Shown here: positions 54,378 through 62,564 of the stretch, piece after piece
Layout: the number at the start of each line of letters is the position of its first letter
How positions within the stretch are numbered: position 1 is the stretch's first letter
NCBI GenBank assembly: GCA_020635695.1
Contig: JACJZH010000014.1
Location: forward strand, 1-64,000
Source: Flavobacteriales bacterium
GTDB taxonomy: Bacteria > Bacteroidota > Bacteroidia > Flavobacteriales_F > PHOS-HE28
Reading direction: 5' to 3'
DNA length: 64,000 bases
Position numbers and translations under genes: made by a program
Notes under the pieces: model-generated
What the model saw: only the letters and a program-made list of their open reading frames with translations
Told to the model about the DNA's origin: nothing
The model's database searches: none

Positions 54378-56174
54378 ATGGGTGCAGTGACCACCGCAGC
54401 GAATCCCGGACACGCCCACCACGAGGAGCACCACCACGAGGAGAGCTTCGTGTCGAAGTACATCTTCTCGCACGACCACAAGATGATCAGCAAGCAATTC
54501 CTGGTCACTGCGGTCTTCATGGCCTGTGTCGCGGTCATGATGTCGATCCTCTTCCGCCTCCAGCTGGCCTGGCCGGGTGAAGGATTCGCCATCACCAACT
54601 TCTTCCTGGGCGACAAATGGGCCCCCGAAGGGGTGTTGAACCCGAACATGTACCTGGCCCTGGTGACCATCCACGGCACCATCATGGTGTTCTTCGTGCT
54701 CACCGGCGGCCTTTCCGGCACCTTCAGCAACCTGCTGATCCCCTTGCAGGTGGGCGCCCGCGACATGGCTTCGGGCTTCATCAACATGCTCAGCTATTGG
54801 TTCTTCTTCCTGAGCAGCGTGCTGATGCTGGCCTCCCTGTTCGTCGAAGGTGGACCCGCCTCCTCCGGCTGGACCGTGTACCCGCCCCTGAGCGCACTGC
54901 CCCAGGCCATTCCCGGGTCGGGTGCCGGCATGACGCTCTGGCTGTTGTCCATGGCCATCTTCATCGCCAGCTCCCTGATGGGCGGCCTCAACTACGTGGT
55001 CACGGTGCTGAACCTGCGCACCAAGGGCATGAAGATGACCCGCCTGCCGCTCACCATCTGGGCCTTCCTGATCACCGCCGTACTGGGCATCCTCTCCTTC
55101 CCTGTGCTGCTGAGCGCCGCCCTGCTGCTGCTCATGGACCGTTCCATGGGCACGAGCTTCTACCTGAGCGACATCCACATCGCCGGCGAGGCACTCGAGC
55201 AGACCGGTGGCAGCCCCATCCTGTTCCAGCACCTGTTCTGGTTCCTGGGCCACCCGGAGGTGTACATCGTGCTCCTGCCCGCACTGGGGATCACCTCGGA
55301 GATCATCGCCACCAACGCCCGCAAGCCCATCTTCGGTTACCGGGCCATGATCGGCTCCATCCTGGCCATCGGCTTCCTGAGCTTCATCGTGTGGGGTCAC
55401 CACATGTTCGTGACCGGCATGAACCCCTTCCTGGGCAGCGTCTTCGTGTTCACCACGCTGCTGATCGCGATCCCCTCGGCGGTGAAGGTGTTCAACTACA
55501 TCACCACCCTCTGGCGCGGCAACCTGGTCATGACGCCCGCCATGCTGTTCAGCATCGGCCTGGTGGCCACGTTCATCGCCGGCGGTCTTACCGGGATCAT
55601 CCTGGCCGACAGCGCGCTGGACATCAACGTGCACGACACCTACTTCGTGGTGGCACACTTCCACATCGTGATGGGCATGAGCGCCATCTTCGGGATGTTC
55701 GCCGGCATCTACCACTGGTTCCCGAAGATGTACGGCAGGATGATGAACACGCGCCTGGGCTACGCCCACTTCTGGCTCACCTTCATCAGTGCCTTCGGGG
55801 TGTTCTTCCCCATGCACTACATCGGCCTTGCCGGTGCTCCCCGCCGGTACTACGAGTACAGCTCCTTCCCCTTCCTGGACAGCGTGATGGACCTGAACGT
55901 GCTGGTCACGGTGTTCGCCATCATCGGCGGAATGGCCCAGCTCATCTGGATCTACAACTTCTTCTACAGCATCTTCCGTGGCCCCAAGGCCGTGCAGAAC
56001 CCGTGGAAGAGCAACACCCTGGAGTGGACCACCCCGGTGGAACATGTGCACGGCAACTGGCCGGGGCCGCTTCCCGTGGTGTACCGCTGGCCCTACGACT
56101 ACAGCAAGCCCGGCAAGGAGCATGATTACGTGCCCCAGACCGTACCCATCGAGGATGGCGAGGAGGAGCACTGA
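54378..56174 (+). CDS. coxA: Cytochrome c oxidase subunit I
   Basis: This 598-residue haem-copper oxidase core has twelve helices. Visible ligands are the low-spin haem His in VTIHGTIMVF, the His-Tyr pair in FLGHPEVYIVLLPALG, CuB His pair WGHHMF and the haem ligands in VVAHFHIVMG. The Glu in HPE supports an aa3/type A enzyme using the D channel. The N-terminus has a His-rich stretch (HAHHEEHHHEES). It reduces oxygen with electrons from CoxB. Subunits III and IV are encoded at 5894-7910. A hairpin follows at 56196-56225. Confidence 0.95.
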   Translation: MGAVTTAANPGHAHHEEHHHEESFVSKYIFSHDHKMISKQFLVTAVFMACVAVMMSILFRLQLAWPGEGFAITNFFLGDKWAPEGVLNPNMYLALVTIHGTIMVFFVLTGGLSGTFSNLLIPLQVGARDMASGFINMLSYWFFFLSSVLMLASLFVEGGPASSGWTVYPPLSALPQAIPGSGAGMTLWLLSMAIFIASSLMGGLNYVVTVLNLRTKGMKMTRLPLTIWAFLITAVLGILSFPVLLSAALLLLMDRSMGTSFYLSDIHIAGEALEQTGGSPILFQHLFWFLGHPEVYIVLLPALGITSEIIATNARKPIFGYRAMIGSILAIGFLSFIVWGHHMFVTGMNPFLGSVFVFTTLLIAIPSAVKVFNYITTLWRGNLVMTPAMLFSIGLVATFIAGGLTGIILADSALDINVHDTYFVVAHFHIVMGMSAIFGMFAGIYHWFPKMYGRMMNTRLGYAHFWLTFISAFGVFFPMHYIGLAGAPRRYYEYSSFPFLDSVMDLNVLVTVFAIIGGMAQLIWIYNFFYSIFRGPKAVQNPWKSNTLEWTTPVEHVHGNWPGPLPVVYRWPYDYSKPGKEHDYVPQTVPIEDGEEEH

Positions 56175-56195
56175 CCTCCCCTGACCGAACGCTTC

Positions 56196-56225
56196 GAATG
56201 TCCGCATCTTTGGGTGCGGACATTC
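56196..56225 (+). terminator. Hairpin after coxA
   Basis: GAATGTCCGCA pairs perfectly with TGCGGACATTC (11 bp, 8-base loop). Its T-tract is weak. The loop region also contains CATCTTTG, one base off the -7 consensus and 20 bases before the next ATG, so it may double as a promoter. Confidence 0.6.
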
Positions 56226-56232
56226 GCATTTC

Positions 56233-56862
56233 ATGCGCCCCCTGCACCTCTTGATCCTGATCCTGGCCCCCGTCATGGCCTGTGGGCAGCTCGTGGACAG
56301 CATCGGGCTGTTCCTGCAGGAGAAGCCCCGCTTCACCGTGATGCTGGACACCCGGGGCTCCTTCATCAGCAACGAGAACGTGCGCCTGCTCGGGGTGAAG
56401 GTGGGCCTGGAGCACGCCGGCCGGGTGAAGTATGGACTGGGCTACAGCATCCTGGCCACCCGCATCGAGGGCCAGGCGGCGGTGAACGAGGACGGCACGA
56501 CCCGCACGGTGGGGACCCGGGTGCGCTTCGGCTACATCACGCCCTTCTTCAGCTATGCCTTCTATCAGCGCGGACCCTGGGAGGTGAGCATCCCGGTGCA
56601 GCTGGGCTTCGGCAGCGGGTCGCTCGTGTACGACGACCTGGAAGGCACCACCCGCACGCTGGACCGCACCTTCGTGTTCCTCTACGAGCCGGCCATGACG
56701 GTCCAATACCGCTTCCTGAAGTACCTCGCCATCGGCGGGGGCCTCGGGTTCCGCCTGGTCGTCACCAGCAGCAGCCTGAACGAACGCCTCAACGCCCCGA
56801 TCTACCTCTTTGGGTTGAAGGTGTATTTCGGCGACCTCTACCGCGACCTGCGGGGCGAATGA
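56233..56862 (+). CDS. Exported protein, probable outer-membrane beta-barrel
   Basis: This 209-residue protein starts MRPLHLLILILAPVMACGQ, a signal sequence ending near ACGQ; the Cys there could also be a lipobox. The rest alternates aromatic and small residues in short strands (RFTVMLDTRGSFISN, VGLEHAGRVKYGLGYSI, IPVQLGFGSGSLVYD) and ends LFGLKVYFGDLYRDL, like small outer-membrane barrels. I do not recognise a specific family. It lies between coxA and ruvB and has no obvious link to either. Confidence 0.7.
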   Translation: MRPLHLLILILAPVMACGQLVDSIGLFLQEKPRFTVMLDTRGSFISNENVRLLGVKVGLEHAGRVKYGLGYSILATRIEGQAAVNEDGTTRTVGTRVRFGYITPFFSYAFYQRGPWEVSIPVQLGFGSGSLVYDDLEGTTRTLDRTFVFLYEPAMTVQYRFLKYLAIGGGLGFRLVVTSSSLNERLNAPIYLFGLKVYFGDLYRDLRGE

Positions 56863-56876
56863 GGGGCTCGTGCCGC

Positions 56877-56884
56877 TACCTTTG
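56877..56884 (+). promoter_or_regulatory. -7 promoter element TACCTTTG for ruvB
   Basis: A perfect TAnnTTTG word ends 10 bases before ATG 56895. Confidence 0.55.
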
Positions 56885-56894
56885 AAGGGTCGCC

Positions 56895-57926
56895 ATGGCA
56901 GAGGGATTCGACGTCCGCAACGAACAACGGGCCGCTTCCGACCGGGAGTTGGAACAGGTCCTGCGTCCGCGTCGCTTCGGTGAATTCGCCGGGCAGAAGG
57001 CGGTGACGGACAACCTGAAGGTCTTCGTGGAGGCCGCCAGGCAGCGGGAGGAGGCCCTCGACCACGTGCTGCTCCATGGGCCTCCTGGGCTCGGAAAGAC
57101 CACCCTGGCGAACATCATCGCCGCCGAGATGGGCGTGGGCATCCGCATCACCAGCGGGCCGGTGCTGGACAAGCCCGCCGACCTGGCCGGGTTGCTCACC
57201 AACCTGGAGCCGCACGATGTGCTCTTCATCGACGAGATCCACCGGCTGACCCCGGTGATCGAGGAGTACCTCTACAGCGCCATGGAGGACTACCGGATCG
57301 ACCTGGTGATCGACGCGGGTCCCAACGCCCGCACGGTGCAGATCGCGCTGAACCCCTTCACCCTGGTCGGGGCGACCACGCGCAGCGGCCTGCTGACGGC
57401 CCCCTTGCGTGCCCGGTTCGGCATCAACAGCCGGCTGGACTATTACGACAGCGACACGCTCAAGGGGATCATCGAACGCAGTGCCGGCCTGTTGAACGTG
57501 CCCATCATTGGCGAAGCCTCCACGGAGATCTCCCGCCGGAGCCGTGGTACCCCGCGCATCGCCAATGCCCTCCTGCGCCGCGTCCGCGATTTCGCCCAGA
57601 TCCAGGGCGATGGCACGATCGACCTGGGGATCGCCCAGCATGCCCTCCGGATGCTGAACGTGGACGCTCATGGCCTGGACGACATGGACAACCGCATCCT
57701 GGGCGCGATCATCGACAAGTTCGGTGGCGGGCCCGTGGGCCTGAACACCGTGGCCACCGCCGTGGGCGAGGAATCGGGCACCATCGAGGAGGTCTACGAG
57801 CCCTTCCTGATCATGGAGGGCTACCTCCAGCGCACCCCGCGGGGCCGGTTGGCCACCGAGCGGGCTTACCGGCACCTGGGCAAGGTGCCCCAGGCAAGGC
57901 CCGGCGACCTGTTCGGGCAGGGCTAA
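56895..57926 (+). CDS. ruvB: Holliday junction branch migration ATPase RuvB
   Basis: This 343-residue AAA+ protein has Walker A HGPPGLGKTTLANIIAAE near residue 60, Walker B VLFIDEIHRL, sensor VGATTRSGLLTAPLRARFG with Arg finger, and the C-terminal DNA-binding domain GLDDMDNRILGAII to RTPRGRLATERAY. It drives branch migration with RuvA (43080-43691). queG follows after 8 bases and is likely cotranscribed. Confidence 0.96.
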   Translation: MAEGFDVRNEQRAASDRELEQVLRPRRFGEFAGQKAVTDNLKVFVEAARQREEALDHVLLHGPPGLGKTTLANIIAAEMGVGIRITSGPVLDKPADLAGLLTNLEPHDVLFIDEIHRLTPVIEEYLYSAMEDYRIDLVIDAGPNARTVQIALNPFTLVGATTRSGLLTAPLRARFGINSRLDYYDSDTLKGIIERSAGLLNVPIIGEASTEISRRSRGTPRIANALLRRVRDFAQIQGDGTIDLGIAQHALRMLNVDAHGLDDMDNRILGAIIDKFGGGPVGLNTVATAVGEESGTIEEVYEPFLIMEGYLQRTPRGRLATERAYRHLGKVPQARPGDLFGQG

Positions 57927-57934
57927 CTTGCCGC

Positions 57935-58894
57935 GTGGCCACGCCTCGCGATCGCTCCGACAGCATCAAGCAACAGGCCCGGGAACTGGGCTTTCTGGCC
58001 TGTGGCGTGGCCCGAGCGGGCTTTCTGGCAGAAGAAGCACCGCGGCTTGAACAGTGGTTGCGGGAAGGCAGGCAGGGCACCATGTCCTACATGGAACGGC
58101 ACTTCGACCTGCGGCTCGATCCCCGCAAGCTGGTCCCCGGTGCCAGGAGCGTGATCAGCCTGGCCTTCAACTACCACGCTCCACCGCAGCAACAGGACCC
58201 GGATGCCCCGAAGCTGAGCACCTACGCCTATGGCAGGGACTACCACAAGGTGCTCCGTAAGCGCCTGAAACCCCTGATCGCGTTCATCCACGAACAATAC
58301 GGAGAGGTGGCGCTGCGGGCCTTCGTGGACAGCGCGCCGGTGCTGGAAAAGGCCTGGGCCGAACGCGCCGGCATCGGCTGGCGGGGCAAGCACACCAACG
58401 TGATCCGGCAGGGCACGGGAAGCTGGTTCTTCCTCTGCGAGTTGATCACCGACCTGGAGCTGGAGCCCGACCCTCCGGCCACCGACCACTGCGGCACCTG
58501 TCGCCGTTGCATCGATGCCTGCCCCACGGAGGCCATCACCCCCTACGGCGTGGACGGAAGCCGCTGCATCAGCTACCTGACCATCGAGCTCAAGGAAGCG
58601 ATCCCTGTGGAGTTCTCGGGAAAGATGGAAGGATGGGCCTTCGGCTGCGACATCTGCCAGCAGGTCTGTCCGTGGAACCGCTTCGCCACCCCCCATCAGG
58701 AGCCGGAGTTCCGGCCCAAGGCGGAACTGATGGGCCTTTCCACGGACGACTGGTATGGGATGACCGAGGTGGTCTTTGACCGCCTGTTCGAGGGAAGTGC
58801 CGTTAAACGGACCAAGTACGATGGGCTGCGAAGGAACCTGCGGTTCCTTGACACGTCCCCAAGCGGCCCGGAATCCGGATCGCCGACCTCCTGA
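57935..58894 (+). CDS. queG: Epoxyqueuosine reductase
   Basis: The protein of about 319 residues starts at GTG 57935. It has the family regions AYGRDYHKVLRKRL and GIGWRGKHTNVI and two iron-sulfur motifs, CGTCRRCIDACPTEAI and CDICQQVCPWNRF. QueG uses cobalamin and two 4Fe-4S clusters to reduce epoxyqueuosine to queuosine at the tRNA wobble base. The GTG start is 8 bases after the ruvB stop and gives the normal N-terminus. The C-terminal 15 residues (SPSGPESGSPTS) are low complexity. Confidence 0.94.
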   Translation: MATPRDRSDSIKQQARELGFLACGVARAGFLAEEAPRLEQWLREGRQGTMSYMERHFDLRLDPRKLVPGARSVISLAFNYHAPPQQQDPDAPKLSTYAYGRDYHKVLRKRLKPLIAFIHEQYGEVALRAFVDSAPVLEKAWAERAGIGWRGKHTNVIRQGTGSWFFLCELITDLELEPDPPATDHCGTCRRCIDACPTEAITPYGVDGSRCISYLTIELKEAIPVEFSGKMEGWAFGCDICQQVCPWNRFATPHQEPEFRPKAELMGLSTDDWYGMTEVVFDRLFEGSAVKRTKYDGLRRNLRFLDTSPSGPESGSPTS

Positions 58895-58930
58895 GGATCC
58901 TGATGTCCATCCGCGGCTGGCGGGATCCGC

Positions 58931-59125
58931 TCAGCTGCGCATGGTGGTCTGAAAGACCTCCAGGATCACGTCCTTGTACATGTGCCCGAACGTGGCCAGG
59001 CACCAGGCCTTCAGCACCAGCTGGTCATGCTGTCCGATCCAACGGCGGGCCTTGATCAGCTCCTTGCGGAACAGGCGCCGGTCAAAACTGACCTTCTGCA
59101 GCACCTGCTTGCTGAACTCCATCAT
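58931..59125 (-). CDS. Small conserved protein of unknown function
   Basis: A protein of about 64 residues reads MMEFSKQVLQKVSFDRRLF, then KELIKARRWIGQHDQLVLKA and WCLATFGHMYKDVILEVF. It is helical and basic, with no signal or membrane segment. I recall similar short proteins in other Bacteroidota but no function. ATG 59143 gives six more residues and is the alternative start. It stands alone between queG (convergent) and the Omp28 gene. Confidence 0.72.
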   Translation of the reverse strand: MMEFSKQVLQKVSFDRRLFRKELIKARRWIGQHDQLVLKAWCLATFGHMYKDVILEVFQTTMRS

Positions 59126-59325
59126 CTTCCTTCCCTGTTCCATCCTCGCTCAGTGGGTTAAGCACCTGCCTTCCGAAGAAAGCGGTCATGAATATACGTC
59201 GATCGGCCTCCTTCGGCCAGGAACGGCTCCCGGCTCTTATCAACAGGCCGCTCAGGCCAAGGATAACGCCGCCTCCGGGAGATCGGTACGTCCGGGTGAC
59301 CGGCCGTTGGCCCCGGGTCGATGGC

Positions 59326-60189
59326 TCAGGGCTGGAACTTCCGCTCGCGCACCTGCATCACCTCGTAGGTGGTCGTGTTGTACACGTAGGCCACCAGGCT
59401 GCAATTGTCAGGCTCCAGCACGTTCGCCGCAATGGGGCGGGTGTAGGTGAACGTCAGGGTGTCACCAGCTGACGCAGCCCCGGCAACGGCCACTTCTCCC
59501 CAGGTCCCGTTCAGGTTGTCCCGAAGCACGTGCCGGTGCTCATAATCCGGTACGTTGGGCGGAGAGGCCTGGTTGTCGTATTGCCAGTCGATGATGTGGT
59601 CCTCGGTCAGGTAGACCGTCAGATTGTGGTCCCCGGCCAGGTCGTTGAGCACGGCCACCTTCACCGTGGTCTCGATGGAACCTCCCTGGTAGTCCAACGA
59701 CTCGAACCAGATCTCCAGGTCGGCGGGTTCCCCGATGATCTCGGCGACCGCGCTTCCCCATGCGCTCTCGCTCAGCGTGATGCTGTTGTTGAACAGGCGC
59801 CTGCTGACCATGCCGGTGGGCAGGAAGCTGATGGACCAGGTGTCCGCATACTCGTTCCCTGCCACCGTCTGGAAGTTCGTGGAATAGGAGCCGTCCCCGT
59901 TCGGCGGGTTCGCAGGCTCGGAGAAGTAATCGCCCGCGTGGATGGCCACCACGACCAGCTCCTCGGAACCATACACCCCTTGCAGCTGAGCGGCGATCTG
60001 AGCGGCCGCGGGACAATTGTTGCAGAGGTGACCCGTGATGTCCTCCAACAGCACGCGGCGGACCACATCATCCCCTCCCCCTCCGTTGCCCCCGCTTCCG
60101 GTATCCAAGGGTTGGTCCACATAATCGCACCCCAGCAGGAGCGACACGGCGAGCGCCGGGATGAACTTGGAAAGGTGTGCGTGCTTCAT
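59326..60189 (-). CDS. Omp28-related outer-membrane lipoprotein
   Basis: This 287-residue protein has a lipobox SLLLGCDYVDQ (Cys 21), a glycine/asparagine linker GSGGNGGGGDD and an Omp28 domain with a thioredoxin-like site EDITGHLCNNCPAAAQIA near residue 56. The C-terminal half is a beta-rich domain (TVKVAVLNDLAGDHNLTVYL). It follows the DUF6029 gene with a TGAcATG junction. A second protein with a similar thioredoxin-like domain and a sorting domain is at 62565-64000. Confidence 0.88.
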   Translation of the reverse strand: MKHAHLSKFIPALAVSLLLGCDYVDQPLDTGSGGNGGGGDDVVRRVLLEDITGHLCNNCPAAAQIAAQLQGVYGSEELVVVAIHAGDYFSEPANPPNGDGSYSTNFQTVAGNEYADTWSISFLPTGMVSRRLFNNSITLSESAWGSAVAEIIGEPADLEIWFESLDYQGGSIETTVKVAVLNDLAGDHNLTVYLTEDHIIDWQYDNQASPPNVPDYEHRHVLRDNLNGTWGEVAVAGAASAGDTLTFTYTRPIAANVLEPDNCSLVAYVYNTTTYEVMQVRERKFQP

Positions 60190-60190
60190 G

Positions 60191-61870
60191 TCAGAAAGTA
60201 CTAGTGACGGAGATCGTCAACCCGTTCGCCGCAGGAACGTTCCGGCAGACCCCACCCACACAGAAGATGCCCGCACGCTGCCGGCCGTAGGAGGCGGTGA
60301 ACCGGTTCCCACCGCGGATGTAGCCCACCGAGCCGATGGGATAGTGGATCCTGTTCGGCTCGCTGCCATGGAACTCGTTCCCCGGGGTCACGTAGTTGTA
60401 CTGGTCCATGACCGCCACGAACCAGTGCGGGCTGAAGGTGAACTCCGCCAGCAGGGTCGCCCAATTGCCCAGGTCCTGCTTGCTGTCCAGGTGTTGTACC
60501 TCGAAACGGACGGAGTTCTTGTCCGTGAACTTGTACTGGCCCTCCACGATGTGGATGTTGGCGTAGACCTTGGGCTTGCCCGGCTTGCCCTGGATGATGT
60601 CGATGTCGTACACCAGGTTCAGGTAGGTATAGGCCAGGCTCCACGTCTTGCTCAGCTTCTTGCGCAGTTCGATGTTGAAGTCCTTGAAATAGGTCCGCTC
60701 ACCCGGGCTGAAGAAGTTGGTCCGGTAGCCCTCCAGGCCCTCGTCGTTCTCCACCAGACTGGAATCGAGGTTGAAGGCAGCACTGTAGTTCACCGTGACC
60801 TTGGTACCGTACTTCCCGCCCAGCTTGGAATCCTTGGGGAACTTGTAGAAGATCTCCCCCTGATAGCTCACCTCGCCGTTGGGTTGCGTCGCATACGGAT
60901 ACAACGTGGCCGGCAGGTTGTAGGTATGCTGTTTCGTGAGCGGCGGCAGGAAGTTGATGTTCAGGTCGAACGGGGTGGGCGCGGTACGGTCGCTCTGGAA
61001 GAACATGTTGTCGAAGGTGTGCGCGCCGGCACTGATGCCCAGCCCCTTCGTGGAGTAGGTCGCGTTCACCAGCAGGCCCTGCCCGTTCTTGTAGATGAAC
61101 CCGTTCTTGTTGTTCGGGTCATTGATCTTGTAGGCATACTCGGAATAGATGTTCCACTTGGCGCTGATGAAGTTGGCCCGGCCCGCCCAGGCACCCACGT
61201 TCTCGGGAAGCACGTACAGGGGATCGCGATCCTCCTGGTACTTGCTCACGAAGCTGCCGCCCAGGATCAGGTTGTGGGGCTTCTCGGACCAGGAAGGAAG
61301 CAGCTCATTGAGGGAGAACTCCGCGTCGATGCCCCGCACGAGACCGGGACCTTTGGTGAACCCATTATCGAAGCCGAAGCGCTGCTGGCCTACCACGCCT
61401 TTGAGATAGACCCCCGGGCGGGGCCTGAACTTCAACCGGACTCCATCCATGGCATTGTCCACGCCCAGGTAGCGTTCCTCGTAGCTGCGGAAGACCATTC
61501 CCTGCCCGAACTGCTCGAAGAAATTGCCGACCGTGACCTCCAGATCATCGATGGAATAGCTGGCGTACCGGTAACCGATGCCGGCACCATCGTAGGGCTG
61601 GCCGGCAGGGTATCCGAGCAAGGGCGGGTCGTAGGCCTCGAACCGGACCCCGGCCGTGAACGCCCCGTTGGTGTAGATCAGGTTTCCCCAGCTGTTGAAC
61701 CCGAAACGCTCAGGGGGCACGGTGGCGCCGATCTCGTCATCCTCGTTGTAGTACTGTCCATCCATGCTGAAGTTGCCATGGACCTGCCCACCATCCTGGG
61801 CGTTGACAAGGGTGCCTGCACAGCTGCACACGGCAGCTGTCAAGGCCGCAACGATCTCCCTCCTCCACAT
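60191..61870 (-). CDS. DUF6029-type exported beta-barrel-like protein
   Basis: This 559-residue protein has a signal peptide (MWRREIVAALTAAVCSCAG to VNAQ) and many amphipathic strands: VHGNFSMDGQYYNEDDEIGA, YASYSIDDLEVTVGNFFEQF and GSVGYIRGGNRFTASYGRQR. The pattern and length fit DUF6029, an outer-membrane family of Bacteroidota found with Omp28-type lipoproteins. It may be a pore or assembly partner for the neighbouring lipoprotein; that is inference from proximity. It follows the TlpA-like gene by 12 bases. Confidence 0.85.
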   Translation of the reverse strand: MWRREIVAALTAAVCSCAGTLVNAQDGGQVHGNFSMDGQYYNEDDEIGATVPPERFGFNSWGNLIYTNGAFTAGVRFEAYDPPLLGYPAGQPYDGAGIGYRYASYSIDDLEVTVGNFFEQFGQGMVFRSYEERYLGVDNAMDGVRLKFRPRPGVYLKGVVGQQRFGFDNGFTKGPGLVRGIDAEFSLNELLPSWSEKPHNLILGGSFVSKYQEDRDPLYVLPENVGAWAGRANFISAKWNIYSEYAYKINDPNNKNGFIYKNGQGLLVNATYSTKGLGISAGAHTFDNMFFQSDRTAPTPFDLNINFLPPLTKQHTYNLPATLYPYATQPNGEVSYQGEIFYKFPKDSKLGGKYGTKVTVNYSAAFNLDSSLVENDEGLEGYRTNFFSPGERTYFKDFNIELRKKLSKTWSLAYTYLNLVYDIDIIQGKPGKPKVYANIHIVEGQYKFTDKNSVRFEVQHLDSKQDLGNWATLLAEFTFSPHWFVAVMDQYNYVTPGNEFHGSEPNRIHYPIGSVGYIRGGNRFTASYGRQRAGIFCVGGVCRNVPAANGLTISVTSTF

Positions 61871-61882
61871 CTTGGGTTCCGA

Positions 61883-62383
61883 TCATCGGGCAGCCACCTC
61901 CCGGACCTTCTCCAGGAGCTCGGCCTCGTCGCCCGCGCTGTAGTTGTTGTGTTGCCACACGATGGTCCCGCTGCCATCCACGAGGAACGTATGGGGCACG
62001 TTGTTCACGTTCATCGCCCGCTTGAAGTCCCCGTTGGGGTCCAGGTAGACCTCGTAGTCCCAATCCTGACCGTTCACGTACGGCGCCACACGGGCCATGC
62101 TGCGGGCATCATCGATGGAGATGGCGATGAGCTTCACCCCGGTCTCATCCTTCCAATCGTCATACACCTCGGCGATGGTGTTCAACTCACGCTTGCAGGG
62201 AGCACACCAGGTCGCCCAGAAGTTCACGATGATGGGCTTGCCATCGTTGCTGAAGGTCTTGGTGTCCACCTTCCTTCCTTCCATGGATTGTACGGTGGCA
62301 CTGGGCAGCTTCGCACCGTTCTGAGCGAGGCTGATGAATGGGGCCAGGAGCATGGAGGCCAGGAGTATGATCCGTGTGTTCAT
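61883..62383 (-). CDS. TlpA-like periplasmic thioredoxin
   Basis: The 166-residue protein starts at ATG 62383 (MNTRIILLASMLLAPFISL) with a signal peptide ending at SLAQ. It has the redox site FWATWCAPCKRELNTI near residue 62 and the cis-Pro in NNVPHTFLVDGSG. It is an exported thioredoxin-fold protein of the TlpA/ResA group. It heads the run TlpA-DUF6029-Omp28, suggesting it serves the cysteines of those proteins. The reading upstream of 62383 is non-coding. Confidence 0.9.
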   Translation of the reverse strand: MNTRIILLASMLLAPFISLAQNGAKLPSATVQSMEGRKVDTKTFSNDGKPIIVNFWATWCAPCKRELNTIAEVYDDWKDETGVKLIAISIDDARSMARVAPYVNGQDWDYEVYLDPNGDFKRAMNVNNVPHTFLVDGSGTIVWQHNNYSAGDEAELLEKVREVAAR

Positions 62384-62511
62384 GGGGAATGATGTCCAAT
62401 TTATGGGGACTCTGCCTGGAAAGGCAGAAATGATGCCAAATGAACAATGTTCCGGCCGGTCACACGTGGGCGATCCGTGCCACATGCTGGGGATCGCACC
62501 GCGTCCGAACG

Positions 62512-62542
62512 GAACGGCCGGGTCGCGGGGACCCGGCCGTTC
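62512..62542. terminator. Long GC-rich hairpin downstream of the cargo gene
   Basis: GAACGGCCGGGTC pairs perfectly with GACCCGGCCGTTC (13 bp, 5-base loop), 22 bases after the stop of the gene at 62565. It lacks a T-tract, so it may be a terminator of unusual form or an mRNA end stabiliser. Confidence 0.5.
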
Positions 62543-62564
62543 ACGAGCAGTTCGGAACTGATGA

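Noticed and set aside
62512..62542. Attachment site or origin element
   Set aside because: A simple perfect hairpin directly after a gene stop is better explained as a transcript end. No duplicated copy or integrase is present.
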